Part shown: piece by piece, positions 26,717-35,906 of the stretch
How the letters are laid out: each line of letters starts with the position of its first letter
Position numbering within the stretch: the first letter of the stretch is position 1
DNA from: Paenibacillus nasutitermitis
GTDB lineage: Bacteria > Bacillota > Bacilli > Paenibacillales > Paenibacillaceae
Direction: 5' to 3'
Length of the DNA stretch: 64,000 bases
Assembly (NCBI RefSeq): GCF_014641075.1
Contig: NZ_BMHP01000001.1
Span: forward strand, 1,426,001 to 1,490,000
Notes under the pieces: model-generated
What the model was told of the DNA's origin: nothing
Databases searched by the model: none
The model's input: only the letters and a program-made list of their open reading frames with translations
Program-made: the position numbers and the translations under genes

Positions 26717-27988
26717 ATGGAAACGAATGCCGCATGGTATGAAGTTGGCACCTTTAGCGTCGAAATTACGCCGCCGATCACGATCCCTTATTTGGCCGGT
26801 GATCCGAGGCATAGCTATTTTACGGGTGTACACGACCCCTTATACGCTTGCGCTGCCGTGATTTCGGACGGCACTCGCGAAGCGGCTTTGATTAGCGTCG
26901 ACGCTATCGGTTTCTGCAACCGTCTCTTGGGACCGGACAGAGACTTCACGGAAGAGTTGAAGCATCGCATCGCGTGGGAAACCGGAATCGGCGTGGATGC
27001 GATCATGATCATGTCGGATCATATCCATTCCTCGCCGGATACGATTAATTTCAGGCCCTTGAGGGAAATTCCAGCTGCATTGCCGTGGCTGGAAGTACTG
27101 TGCACACAGATTTGTAATGCGGTCGATATGGCGGCAAAGCATAAATTTAAAGCCAGACTCAAGCAAGGTTCAGGGAAAGTGGAAGGACTAATCATGAATC
27201 GGCGTGCAGAAGCCTACTTGGATACCGAGGTTGGCGTACTTCTGTTTGAATCGGAGGATATGACGGAGAACGTTATTCTCGTCAATTTCGCCTGTCACCC
27301 TGTGATCGTTCAGGTGCAGGAGCTCGTTTCCGCTGATTTTATTGGCGCCATGAGAAATGTGTTACAAAACGGATTGAAAAATATTAAAGGTTGTCTGTTT
27401 ATTCAGGGAGCTTGCGGAGATATTAATCCTCTGGTTGGCGCGAGCAAGAGCTTCAATGATGTTCGTTTTTTTGGTGAAACGCTCGCTGAGGAAGTTATGG
27501 AAGTATATCGCAAGATTGCGATTCCCGATTATCCTGCCCAACCCGTGCAGCTTGCTGTCTTTTCGCGAAAGTTGCATTTGGCATCCAGACCTCTGCCATC
27601 GATTGAAGAGGTGAAGCATTTAAATAATGAAGAAGCGCTATGGAGAATTCACGAGGGGGATGCGCCTTTTCTTGCAGAAATTCAACTCATTAAAGTAGGC
27701 AATTGCATCATTGTTGGGATTCCGGGCGAGCCAATGAGCAGAATGGGCTTGGAGATAAAGGAAATGTTCAGACCGCTGATTTCTTTTCCTGCCGGTTATA
27801 CGAACGGTTATGTGGGTTACTTGGCCTCGTTGGAAGATTGGGAAAAAGGGGGGTATGAGGTAGATCTCGGGCCATGGTCGAAAGTCGGTTCTGAGAGCTA
27901 TGATGAGATCATTAATGTTTTGGCGTCAATGAACAATGACTTGATAAACAAAGGTCACTATGGAAGGCTCGGTGAACGCGATGAATGA
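26717..27988 (+). CDS. Neutral ceramidase N-terminal-domain-like protein
   Basis: A 423-residue protein without a signal peptide. It resembles the neutral/alkaline non-lysosomal ceramidase N-terminal domain family: VEITPPITIPYLAG near the start, VDAIGF, MSDHIHSSPDT (ceramidases use His in HTHSGP-like motifs), VNFACHPVIV, FIQGACGDINP and NCIIVGIPGEPMSRMGLEIK. The zinc-site His residues are present in HIHSSP and CHP. Small bacterial members are common in sugar-utilisation islands and are probably amidases of unknown substrate; cleavage of an N-acyl sugar is my inference. Its last 70 bases are the left copy of a 74-bp direct repeat that also begins the gene at 31445. Confidence 0.75.
   Translation: METNAAWYEVGTFSVEITPPITIPYLAGDPRHSYFTGVHDPLYACAAVISDGTREAALISVDAIGFCNRLLGPDRDFTEELKHRIAWETGIGVDAIMIMSDHIHSSPDTINFRPLREIPAALPWLEVLCTQICNAVDMAAKHKFKARLKQGSGKVEGLIMNRRAEAYLDTEVGVLLFESEDMTENVILVNFACHPVIVQVQELVSADFIGAMRNVLQNGLKNIKGCLFIQGACGDINPLVGASKSFNDVRFFGETLAEEVMEVYRKIAIPDYPAQPVQLAVFSRKLHLASRPLPSIEEVKHLNNEEALWRIHEGDAPFLAEIQLIKVGNCIIVGIPGEPMSRMGLEIKEMFRPLISFPAGYTNGYVGYLASLEDWEKGGYEVDLGPWSKVGSESYDEIINVLASMNNDLINKGHYGRLGERDE
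27914..27987 (+). repeat. 74-bp direct repeat, left copy
   Basis: Starts AATGTTTTGGCG and ends GCGATGAATG. It is the 3' end of the ceramidase-like gene. The right copy is 31378-31451, with five base differences. The DUF4091 gene lies between them. Confidence 0.9.
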
Positions 27989-28015
27989 TTAATCTATCCA
28001 TCGAATTTTCATATA

Positions 28016-28029
28016 AGAAAGCGCTGCCA
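28016..28029 (+). promoter_or_regulatory. cre-like box before the DUF4091 gene
   Basis: AGAAAGCGCTGCCA agrees with the cre consensus at all fixed positions but two. It lies about 100 bases before the start of the secreted enzyme. Weak on its own. Confidence 0.3.
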
Positions 28030-28126
28030 AAATAAAGAGGAGGTGAATAACAAGCAGGCTTGGCGGGATGGAGGGAAACTTTTTATCTGGGAATCCCTAC
28101 AAAAAAATAAAAATGGAGGCATTAGC

Positions 28127-31100
28127 ATGAAAGTTTCTAAAAAATTTCTGGCAGTGTTTGTATCTATCTGTATTCTTGCCACAACCTTGTTTCTGGGACA
28201 AAGTACTGCATTTGCGGCGGCTTCGCATGTATGGACTGAATCATCTTATGTTAATGTTTTTAAGAATACACTCATGCCTGCCAATGCTGCGACATCCATT
28301 AATCTTACCGTTGCGAAGAATGAATATGAGGCAGCTCAGATTTTGATAAGAAGGGATGCTGCTTTTACAATCAATAGCATATCTTTTACCAATCTGACCA
28401 GTGGAGGAAACGCCATAGCGGCATCAAACCTGATGTATCAATTTGTAGAGTATATTTATCTTTCTGGAAATAGCGATTCAATAAGTCTAAAAGCCAAGAA
28501 AGGTGCCGGAGATTATCCCGATCCGCTTTCCAATGAAACAAGCATGGCCGTAGCGGCCAATACAACCCAGTCCATATGGGTAAGAGCATATATACCCACT
28601 ACAACGGTTGCTGGCGTTTATACCGGTTCAGTTGCAGTAAATACGACTGCCGGAGTTTTTACAGTACCCATTACTCTTGACGTAAAAAATGTGACAATTC
28701 CAGACCCAAGTAATGGCAGCTTTAGCAACGCAATGTGGGCACAGTTTTTTGGTCCCATATCCTGGGATCTGGTAGGCGGTGAAAGTTTTGCTGATGCATT
28801 TCCCTATGCAAGAAGATCTGCTGATTGGTGGACGGTTGTGGGCAATCTGGCGGATCTGATGAAGCAAAACAGGTCTAATGTCCTGCCTCTCAACATGGAT
28901 TACCTGCTTATGGACGGCGGGTCTTACCTCGGTCCCGGTGGAATATTCCACTTCGACTGGTCTGCATTTGACGAGGTTGTACAGTTCTTTATAGATAGAG
29001 GAGCAGTTAAACAATTGCAGGGTTTGTTTATGGCGCAGAGTGCAAACTATAGCGGCAGGGGAATGGTCCAGTTAATTGACGGCGATGCTCAGGGTAATTC
29101 CTGGAGGGGGTATTATCCGATAGAACATTGGGCTGCCCAAGCTTGGGTCGACCAATTCATACCTGCTTTGAAGGCACATTTGATTTCGAAGGGCTGGGTA
29201 GACATGCTCGTGTTAGCCATACTGGATGAGCCAGGCAGCGCCCAACTTGTAGCAGATTATAAAGCGATAACAAACAGGGTTAAAGCAGCATGGAATGCAG
29301 CGCCCGGATCATATACTTTGAAACTGGCAGACGCCGTAGTTTACAATGGTCCAAGCCAGCAGCTTGCAGGCGACATGAATGTGTGGATTGCGAACAATAG
29401 CTTATATGATAATGATAAATCTTTTTTTAATGCAAGAATGGCTGCAGGCGACGAAGTCTGGCTGTACAACTGCAGTGAACCCAGGGGATCATACCTAAAC
29501 AGATTTATTGACCAACCCGTATGGGAGCAGAGGTCTACAATGTGGTATGCCTACAGGGAAGGGCTGACTGGATATCTTCACTATGGTTATAATGTCTGGG
29601 TGGGAAATATATATGGAGGAATCAACCCCTTATTGAAGGGCGACGCCTGGATCACATATCCTGATAATGCTAACAAGAAGTTCAAGTCTTCCATCAGGTA
29701 TGAATCCTTAAGAGACGGAATAGAAGATTATGAATTGTTAAAAATATTAGAACAGACAATGCCTGATGTTGCAAAGAAACTGGTTGATAATATAGTAAAT
29801 CTTGGAGTAAATTACACATTGGACACAAAACTCATGGAGCGTATAAGGGCAAATCTTGTAAGAGCGGCTGCAGGATTGCCGATATTTGATACCAATCTGG
29901 CATATACCAAAACAGCCACTGCCTCATCTTCAGCTTCAGGGTATGCAGCCTCCAGGGCTGTTGACAATAATTCATCCACAGACTGGAGATCTACAGCGGC
30001 AGGCAGCCAGTGGATACAGGTAGACCTTGGTGCGGCACAATACCAGGTAGATGGTGTCAAGTTGAAGTGGGGGAATGCAAATTATGCCACCAGCTATAAT
30101 GTTCAGACCTCATATAATGGGATATCCTGGAAGACGGTAAGTTCTATAACTGGCGGAAACGGCGGAGATGACTATATACCTTTAACCCCTACCTACACAG
30201 ACCCAATAACAGTAAAAGCCAGATATATACGTATAAATTTTACCGCGTCTTCGGGAAGCACTTATAACCTATTCGACTTGGAATTAGGAGGTTCGCAGCT
30301 TCCGAAGGTGAACCTGGCTGCAGGAAAGCCCTATACAAATAGCCATGCTGGCACTTCTCCATATCTTGATGAAGGCAATACGGAGGCTACCGACGGTGTT
30401 ATTGCAGGGACTTATATCGACCACTTTTCCTTCGGTCAATATCTGCAAGGGGGCACCCACTCACCATACCAAGTAGTAGACCTTGGTTCAGCACAGACGG
30501 TTAATCAGGTAAAAATCCACACATATGGCGCTGTAGAAGATAATTATGCTGCTGAATGGGTGAAGGTATTTACAAGCACCGATAATGTTAATTTTACGCA
30601 AAAAGCATGGTTGGACAATTTGAATGCCAAGGAAAGATGGTATGATATTACCTTCCCAGATACTTCTGCAAGGTATATCAAGGTGCAATATTTCAAGACT
30701 CATACACCGGGGCAGGATCTGAACTGGCTGTTCCAGGATGAGATAGAGGTTTACGGAGGGGGAACCGGTACAAATAAAGCAGCGGGCAGACCTTATACAA
30801 AATCCGAAGCACCTAGTGGCATACACCCGGATACCGGCAATGCGGAATCTACCAATGGTGTTATTGCCGGCGAATGGCCTGACGAATTATCATATGGTTT
30901 CATCATTCCCAGCGGTACAACAAAAACGGTATCCATTACTGTAGACTTGGGAAGCGACATGTCTATAAGCCTTGCTCAACTCAGGAATTACGAATATGGC
31001 ATCGGAGAATACGGGCCTGACAATGTTAAGGTATATACAGCTTCAAATGCAGCGCCAAGCACATTTTCAATACGTGGGGAATCTTCCAGCCCTATGGGAT

Positions 31101-31225
31101 TGTGGTATGAAATACCTTTTAGCAGCGTAACGGCAAGGTATGTAAAGTTTGAAGTATCCAAACATAACTATGGGGGAAGTACGAATACCGACTGGCTGTT
31201 CCTGGATGAGTTGACAGTATACTAG
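28127..31225 (+). CDS. Secreted DUF4091 (GH123-like) enzyme with discoidin modules
   Basis: A 1032-residue exported protein. I chose ATG 28127 behind TGGAGG; the GTG at 28043 would bury the signal peptide (FLAVFVSICILATTLFLG, cut near AFAA). An N-terminal beta domain (VAKNEYEAAQILIRRD) leads to a TIM-barrel-like part with the acidic pair Asp367-Glu368 in AILDEPGS, and DUF4091 (GDEVWLYNCSEPRGSYLNRFIDQP, WYAYREGLTGYLHYGYNVW). Then come one F5/8 C-type domain (KTATASSSASGYAASRAVD) and two further discoidin-like modules (AAGKPYTNSHAG, AAGRPYTKSEAP). DUF4091 proteins are related to GH123 hexosaminidases. Codons such as AGG, AGA and ATA look more frequent than in its neighbours, and it is flanked by direct repeats, both signs of acquisition. 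Confidence 0.8.
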   Translation: MKVSKKFLAVFVSICILATTLFLGQSTAFAAASHVWTESSYVNVFKNTLMPANAATSINLTVAKNEYEAAQILIRRDAAFTINSISFTNLTSGGNAIAASNLMYQFVEYIYLSGNSDSISLKAKKGAGDYPDPLSNETSMAVAANTTQSIWVRAYIPTTTVAGVYTGSVAVNTTAGVFTVPITLDVKNVTIPDPSNGSFSNAMWAQFFGPISWDLVGGESFADAFPYARRSADWWTVVGNLADLMKQNRSNVLPLNMDYLLMDGGSYLGPGGIFHFDWSAFDEVVQFFIDRGAVKQLQGLFMAQSANYSGRGMVQLIDGDAQGNSWRGYYPIEHWAAQAWVDQFIPALKAHLISKGWVDMLVLAILDEPGSAQLVADYKAITNRVKAAWNAAPGSYTLKLADAVVYNGPSQQLAGDMNVWIANNSLYDNDKSFFNARMAAGDEVWLYNCSEPRGSYLNRFIDQPVWEQRSTMWYAYREGLTGYLHYGYNVWVGNIYGGINPLLKGDAWITYPDNANKKFKSSIRYESLRDGIEDYELLKILEQTMPDVAKKLVDNIVNLGVNYTLDTKLMERIRANLVRAAAGLPIFDTNLAYTKTATASSSASGYAASRAVDNNSSTDWRSTAAGSQWIQVDLGAAQYQVDGVKLKWGNANYATSYNVQTSYNGISWKTVSSITGGNGGDDYIPLTPTYTDPITVKARYIRINFTASSGSTYNLFDLELGGSQLPKVNLAAGKPYTNSHAGTSPYLDEGNTEATDGVIAGTYIDHFSFGQYLQGGTHSPYQVVDLGSAQTVNQVKIHTYGAVEDNYAAEWVKVFTSTDNVNFTQKAWLDNLNAKERWYDITFPDTSARYIKVQYFKTHTPGQDLNWLFQDEIEVYGGGTGTNKAAGRPYTKSEAPSGIHPDTGNAESTNGVIAGEWPDELSYGFIIPSGTTKTVSITVDLGSDMSISLAQLRNYEYGIGEYGPDNVKVYTASNAAPSTFSIRGESSSPMGLWYEIPFSSVTARYVKFEVSKHNYGGSTNTDWLFLDELTVY

Positions 31226-31274
31226 ACGACAGTAAATCGGTTGATGGAAATAACCGCCGGGTGTTCCTGGGATT

Positions 31275-31340
31275 GACACCGCTTGGACCCAGGAGATCCG
31301 GCACATCTATGAGCCGCTCATACTGGGTCCAAATGGTGTC
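31275..31340. repeat. 18-bp imperfect inverted repeat after the DUF4091 gene
   Basis: GACACC-GC-TTGGACCCAG (31275-31292) and CTGGGTCCAA-AT-GGTGTC (31323-31340) pair with two mismatches around 30 bases. No T run follows. It may be a terminator carried with the inserted gene or part of the junction. Confidence 0.5.
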
Positions 31341-31377
31341 GTGAGAAATATGCCGCAAGATTGCCTCGCTTTGAAGA

Positions 31378-31451
31378 AATGTTTTGGCGTCAATGAACAA
31401 TGGCTTGATAAACAAAGATCACAATGGAAGGTTCGGTGAGCGCGATGAATG
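31378..31451 (+). repeat. 74-bp direct repeat, right copy
   Basis: Matches 27914-27987 at 69 of 74 positions. Read in the frame of the ceramidase-like gene it encodes NVLASMNNGLINKDHNGRFG and GERDEC then a stop, so it is a second copy of that gene's end. It also holds the start of the next gene. Confidence 0.9.
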
Positions 31452-33361
31452 TTAAACGCATGGGTATTATTACGAATGATGAAAGCGATCTGCTTGGAAT
31501 TTTTCTGAAATCTCCAATCGATACCGTAGTCATGAAGCCGGAAGAAATTTTCGATCACGATTTGGATTCGCTATTTTCAATCGCGATTTTGGGCGGAACC
31601 GCCGAAATGCCGCTGTTGTTCAATCCAAGAGAACGAGCCGTAATCGAAAAACAATTAAAATCGGGCAAAAAAATATTCAGCGAGTATTGCACGAGCATAG
31701 GAAACATTTACAGTGCGCCTCCCGTGACAACGAGGTTTGATCGGCTCATATCATGCACCGAGTCGGGGAGTATTCAGGGTTTGCAACAAGGCGATATCTT
31801 GGAGGAGCAATGCAACACTAGAATTAAGCCTTATAGCAACACCATTTCCAGCATTAGACCTATCCTTCAGTATGCCAAGGTAAATGCACACAGCAGCTAC
31901 GAAGTCGATGAAAATATACTTGTCGATATAACGGATAGGGCGTTGTGGATAGATGATCCCGAAACCTTGCTCGTTTGCAATTTTCGCTTGGCTAATTTCG
32001 TTAAATCGCGATTTTCACCTATGACAAAGTGGAAAGGTGTTATTGCATTTATTGTTAACTGGTTAATTGACGAGAAAATAGGGCTTGACGATTTGGAGGA
32101 TGCTTACGGATTTAAACCTTATGATCCCGGCGATTCATTCTCCGAGCAATTGTCAAAGTGCATCGATCGATCCATCGACTGGTATAGGCATGCGGATATG
32201 CTAGTAAACGGCGGGAAGGACGGGGTAAAGGAGGGACTTGGTACAGAGATTTATCCTGACGGGACGCAGCGCGTTATCCCTTCCATAAGGGCCGACTGTA
32301 CGGGGGAAACTTCGCTCGCTTTCTATATGAATTATTTGCGTACAAAAGAGCCCGAAGACAAAGAAATATCGGAGCGATTAATCGAAGTATGTTTTGATTT
32401 CATGCAAAACAAGGATGAAGGCCCATTAAAGGGAATGCTGAGATGGACCCAAGAAGCATGGGGCGTATGTTATCAAGACGATGTAGCTAGAGTGCTGATC
32501 CCGCAATTATTAAAATGTTTGTATACGGACAGTAAACCCTATTTGAACGAATGTATAGAGGCTTTGCATTTCTTGGTTAATACAACGGGAACAAACGGAA
32601 TTCGCGTTCCGCGAACGGACAACATCGACTTGAACGAAGAAAAATTAAGGGAACTTGCGTCTACGCCTACAAGTCATATCAGCGCTCATTACAATGCCTT
32701 TTATTTAGGATCGCTCTTGCTCGCCTACAAGTTAACGGGGATTGAAACCTTTAAAAAAGTGGGGATACAAGGACTGGAAACCATAATGTCCGTCTACCCG
32801 CATACGCAAAGGGAGTATAGTCAGACGCAGGAAATTTGCAGACTTATTTTGCCGCTATCGTGGCTGTACTGGGTTACCGGAGATCCGGAGCATAAACAAT
32901 GGTTGTACCTTGTCACGGAAGATTTGCTGAAATTCAAACATATATCAGGAGGATATTTGGAGTGGGACGACGGTTATCGCTCTGCCCGGAATGATGCGAA
33001 AGAAGGAGAAGAAAGCACGCTGCTATCTCAGAACGGTGACCCTGTCGTAGATTTGCTTTATTCGCTTAACTGGCTTCCTATCGGCTTTACGCAGGCTTAT
33101 TTTGTCACGAAAGACCCCTATTTTAAGGATTTATGGGAAGGGATTGCCAAATTCTTCATCTCGACCCAAATTCAAAGCAAGGATCGCATGATTCATGGGG
33201 CATGGGCCAGAGCTTACGACGTCGAAAAGAACGAGATCTTTGGATTAAATGCAGACGTAGGTTGGGGACCATGGGCGATCGAAACGGGTTGGACGGTTGC
33301 GGAAATCTCGGCAGGGTTAAGCATGGGGTTGTTGGAAGATGAATTAATCGCGTTTTATTAA
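31445..33361 (+). CDS. Unrecognised 638-residue cytoplasmic protein, alpha-rich
   Basis: I do not recognise this protein. Candidate starts are ATG 31424, 31445 and 31460; 31445 (MNVKRMGIITND) has GGTGAG close by and would have overlapped the end of the ceramidase-like gene before the insertion. There is no signal peptide. Residues 1-200 look like an alpha/beta domain (LFSIAILGGTAEMPLLF, KIFSEYCTS). The rest is helical, with repeated aromatic helices (WDDGYRSARND, LPLSWLYWVTGDPEHKQWL, GWGPWAIETGWTVAEISAG), recalling alpha/alpha-barrel sugar enzymes. A role in handling the island's sugar substrate is inference only. Confidence 0.75.
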   Translation: MNVKRMGIITNDESDLLGIFLKSPIDTVVMKPEEIFDHDLDSLFSIAILGGTAEMPLLFNPRERAVIEKQLKSGKKIFSEYCTSIGNIYSAPPVTTRFDRLISCTESGSIQGLQQGDILEEQCNTRIKPYSNTISSIRPILQYAKVNAHSSYEVDENILVDITDRALWIDDPETLLVCNFRLANFVKSRFSPMTKWKGVIAFIVNWLIDEKIGLDDLEDAYGFKPYDPGDSFSEQLSKCIDRSIDWYRHADMLVNGGKDGVKEGLGTEIYPDGTQRVIPSIRADCTGETSLAFYMNYLRTKEPEDKEISERLIEVCFDFMQNKDEGPLKGMLRWTQEAWGVCYQDDVARVLIPQLLKCLYTDSKPYLNECIEALHFLVNTTGTNGIRVPRTDNIDLNEEKLRELASTPTSHISAHYNAFYLGSLLLAYKLTGIETFKKVGIQGLETIMSVYPHTQREYSQTQEICRLILPLSWLYWVTGDPEHKQWLYLVTEDLLKFKHISGGYLEWDDGYRSARNDAKEGEESTLLSQNGDPVVDLLYSLNWLPIGFTQAYFVTKDPYFKDLWEGIAKFFISTQIQSKDRMIHGAWARAYDVEKNEIFGLNADVGWGPWAIETGWTVAEISAGLSMGLLEDELIAFY

Positions 33362-33374
33362 GGCGGAGGTAAAT

Positions 33375-33983
33375 ATGGTCGATTCTTCAATTGGAATAGA
33401 TATCGGGGGTACGGAGCAGGAAGAGATGCTTTATTGGCCAAAATCATTGATTTGATCAGTAAATATCAATTGTATGCAATATCAGAAGGAATAAATATAA
33501 AAAGCGTGGGCATAGGTACAGCGGGATTCGTTCATTTCAGCGAAGGGTCAGTAGCCGCGGCTACTGACAATCTTGCTGGTTGGGGTGGAACGCCCTTACG
33601 CACAATACTGTGCAATCAAACGAACCTTCCTGTTCGCATAGATAATGTGATATTAACGCGATCGCTATGGGCGAGCAGTGGATCGGAGCAGGTCAAGGCA
33701 AGAGAGATTTCGTCTGCATCGCGATCGGTACCGGAATTGGCGGATGTTTGTCGATCGTTTCGCTGAATTCGTCGCAGTAGGGCTAACCAACGTCATCCAT
33801 TTTTTTAATCCGCAGTCGATATTAATCGGGGGAGCGATAACCGCCCAAGGGGATTTCTTGTTTGACCGAATAAGAGACCATGTGCTGACTAAGACATTAA
33901 GCGTATATTGGGACAAGACCCCGATTGAAATCGTCCAAGCGCGATTGGGCGAGCAATCGGGCGTAATAGGTGCAGCCAGATGA
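33375..33983 (+). pseudogene. Broken ROK-family sugar kinase gene
   Basis: It starts MVDSSIGIDIGGT, the ROK phosphate-binding motif, behind GGCGGAGG. It then jumps, with loss of about 20-40 residues, to GRDALLAKIIDLISKY and GIGTAGFVHFSEGSV. A frameshift near 33650 separates VRIDN from the IAMGEQWIGAGQGKRDFV continuation. After GTGIGG another deletion removes the HxGE/zinc-motif region, and a third frame gives FFNPQSILIGGAIT to the end. Beside nanE it was probably an N-acetylmannosamine kinase. No active enzyme can result. Confidence 0.88.
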
Positions 33984-34036
33984 GCAATTGAATCGATTGC
34001 GTGATTTTTTTATTGGTCTTGGTGTGTTATTATCAT

Positions 34037-34053
34037 ATTGGTAATACCATAAT
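34037..34053 (+). promoter_or_regulatory. FadR/GntR-type operator before the SDR gene
   Basis: ATTGGTAATACCATAAT, with the odd palindrome TGGTAATACCA at its centre. The same palindrome in reverse sense occurs at 37365-37381, and a degenerate copy at 35872-35887. TGGTnnnACCA cores are typical of FadR-subfamily GntR regulators, two of which are encoded just downstream. Confidence 0.65.
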
Positions 34054-34081
34054 ACATATGGGGAGACAGGTGAAGCAGATC

Positions 34082-34882
34082 ATGCATGTGCTAAAGATGT
34101 TTCAGCTCGAACGGAAGGTCGCCATCGTAACGGGCGGCTCCGGCTTGTATGGCGAGCATATTTCGAGTGCTTTGGGGGAAGCGGGAGCGATTGTCATTAT
34201 TGCATCGCGTGGATTGGAGAAATGCGAGCAGTTGGCACAATCTTTGCAGGATCAAGGCTGTCAGGCGTTTGCAAGGCGGTTGGATTTAGCGAATGAGGAC
34301 AGCATTGCGCAGTTTACAGCAGAGGTGACGGCGGAATTCGGCCAGATCGATATACTGGTTAACAATTCCGTTTCCCGCACCGGATTAAACGATATCGAGC
34401 AAACGACTGCAGACGGATGGCTTCGGGATCAGCAAGTCAACGGTCTTGGGACGATGCTGCTAACGAAAGCGATCGTACGCACGATGCGGGAACGCCGGAC
34501 GGGGAACATCATCAATATTTCTTCCATTCAAGGAATATTGGGTCCCCATTTCCCTGTGTACGGAGATAGCGGAATGACAAGCGGAATCGAGTACACGTAT
34601 ACCAAGTGGGGAATGGTCGGGATGACCAAATGGCTTGCCAATTATTATGGCAAGTTCAATATACGTGCCAACTGCATTTCTCCAGGCGGTTATAACCCGG
34701 TGGATACCGAGCAAGAGATTGCGTCTGGTGAATTCCTGCAGCGGTACATTGAACGAACCCCGCTAGGGCGACTCGCGGACGAAGACGACATTAAGGGTGC
34801 AATCGTCTATCTGGCATCCGAGGCTTCAAAATACGTAACCGGTCACAACCTAATACTTGACGGGGGATGGAGCAGTTGGTAG
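34082..34882 (+). CDS. Short-chain dehydrogenase/reductase
   Basis: A 266-residue NAD(P)-dependent oxidoreductase. Start taken as ATG 34082 (MHVLKMFQLERKVAIVTGG); upstream starts at 34001 and 34058 lie on the operator. Motifs: TGGSGLYGE coenzyme loop, LVNNSVSR, catalytic Ser in ISSIQG, Tyr and Lys in YTYTK, and the C-terminal ILDGGWSSW. SDRs of this look also occur in nonulosonic-acid and surface-sugar clusters. It overlaps the aldo/keto reductase by 16 bases, so the two probably act on the same sugar. Confidence 0.88.
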   Translation: MHVLKMFQLERKVAIVTGGSGLYGEHISSALGEAGAIVIIASRGLEKCEQLAQSLQDQGCQAFARRLDLANEDSIAQFTAEVTAEFGQIDILVNNSVSRTGLNDIEQTTADGWLRDQQVNGLGTMLLTKAIVRTMRERRTGNIINISSIQGILGPHFPVYGDSGMTSGIEYTYTKWGMVGMTKWLANYYGKFNIRANCISPGGYNPVDTEQEIASGEFLQRYIERTPLGRLADEDDIKGAIVYLASEASKYVTGHNLILDGGWSSW

Positions 34883-35823
34883 CGGATGGAGCGACATGCC
34901 TTCGCGTGAATGGACTGGAGCTTTCCAGATTCATGCTGGGAACGGCGCAGTTGGGCATGAGCGGATACGGCATTAATAACAATGGGGGGCAGGTGAACGC
35001 AGAATCATTGTTGGGCCGTTGCGAGCAGTGGGGCGTAAATTGTTATGATACAGCCTATGAGTATGGTGATGCCGAGTTGAAGCTCGGGAAATATTTTCAG
35101 GGAAAGAAAATCCCGTTCATCGCTTCCAAGCTGAAGATCGATATGGATTTGACTTCGGAGCGGGAAATCGAGCGACAAATCTTTGCCAGGACGGAAGCGA
35201 TTCTGACCCGGCTGCAATTAGAAGCGATACCGGCCCTTCTGGTGCATAATCCGGATATGGTAGAGAAATACGGACACACAATCTCAACCGTAATGCGTAA
35301 GCTGCGTACTGAAGGACTCATCGAACGAGGCGGGATTTCTTATGGCGCCGACCCGGTCAGACAATATGACGCTGTTTCCGGTCTGGCGAGCGACGACATC
35401 TATGAAGTGGTGCAAATTCCGCTGAATTTGTTCGACCGCCGGCTCGTTCAGTGCGGTGCCATGCAAAGCTTCGGCGCAGGTGGGAAAATCGTCGTTGTCC
35501 GGAGTGTGTTTTTGCAAGGTTTGTTCTTCATGAGAGAAGATGCGCTGCCGGAGAAGCTGCGGGTGGACGCCGGGCGTTTGCTTGGCCAACTACGAACGCT
35601 CGCCGCAGCGGAAGATTTGTCCGTCGCGCAGCTGGCTGTTTCCTATATTCGGGATATGGCGGGTGTGCATTGTCTGATTATCGGTGCGGAAAGCGAGCAA
35701 CAGATCGACGATAACGTCAGGCTGATAAACGGTCCCTCTTTGCTTGCTGAAACGCGAGCGCGAATCGAACGCCTCTTTTCGGATGTTCCTTCTGACGTGA
35801 TTACTCCTTCCGTCTGGCGCTGA
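34867..35823 (+). CDS. Aldo/keto reductase
   Basis: A 318-residue TIM-barrel oxidoreductase. It opens with FMLGTAQLGMSGYGINN. The family tetrad is visible as Asp and Tyr in YDTAYEYG, Lys in ASKLKID and His in LLVHNPD. C-terminal SVAQLAVSYIRD and LIIGAESEQQIDDNV complete the fold. Proteins of the LGTAQLGxxYGI type are common beside sugar-modifying genes. Start: ATG 34867 behind GGGGG inside the SDR gene. Substrate unknown; it may reduce a keto-sugar made by the SDR. Confidence 0.88.
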   Translation: MEQLVADGATCLRVNGLELSRFMLGTAQLGMSGYGINNNGGQVNAESLLGRCEQWGVNCYDTAYEYGDAELKLGKYFQGKKIPFIASKLKIDMDLTSEREIERQIFARTEAILTRLQLEAIPALLVHNPDMVEKYGHTISTVMRKLRTEGLIERGGISYGADPVRQYDAVSGLASDDIYEVVQIPLNLFDRRLVQCGAMQSFGAGGKIVVVRSVFLQGLFFMREDALPEKLRVDAGRLLGQLRTLAAAEDLSVAQLAVSYIRDMAGVHCLIIGAESEQQIDDNVRLINGPSLLAETRARIERLFSDVPSDVITPSVWR

Positions 35824-35845
35824 ATCTGGCAAGCGGGAAGCTCCA

Positions 35846-35887
35846 TTGACTATTGTTTTTTCACGTCGTATATTGATAATACTATGA
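35846..35887 (+). promoter_or_regulatory. Promoter and degenerate operator of the FadR-type regulator genes
   Basis: TTGACT (35846-35851), a 17-base spacer and TATATT (35869-35874). ATTGATAATACTATGA (35872-35887) overlaps the -10 and is a degraded form of the TGGTAATACCA palindrome. This suggests autoregulation with lower affinity. Confidence 0.55.
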
Positions 35888-35906
35888 GACATGCTCGGAG
35901 GAAACG

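Noticed and set aside
28043-28126. N-terminal extension of the DUF4091 protein from a GTG behind GAGGAGG
   Set aside because: It would put 28 polar residues before a clear signal peptide; ATG 28127 has its own TGGAGG.
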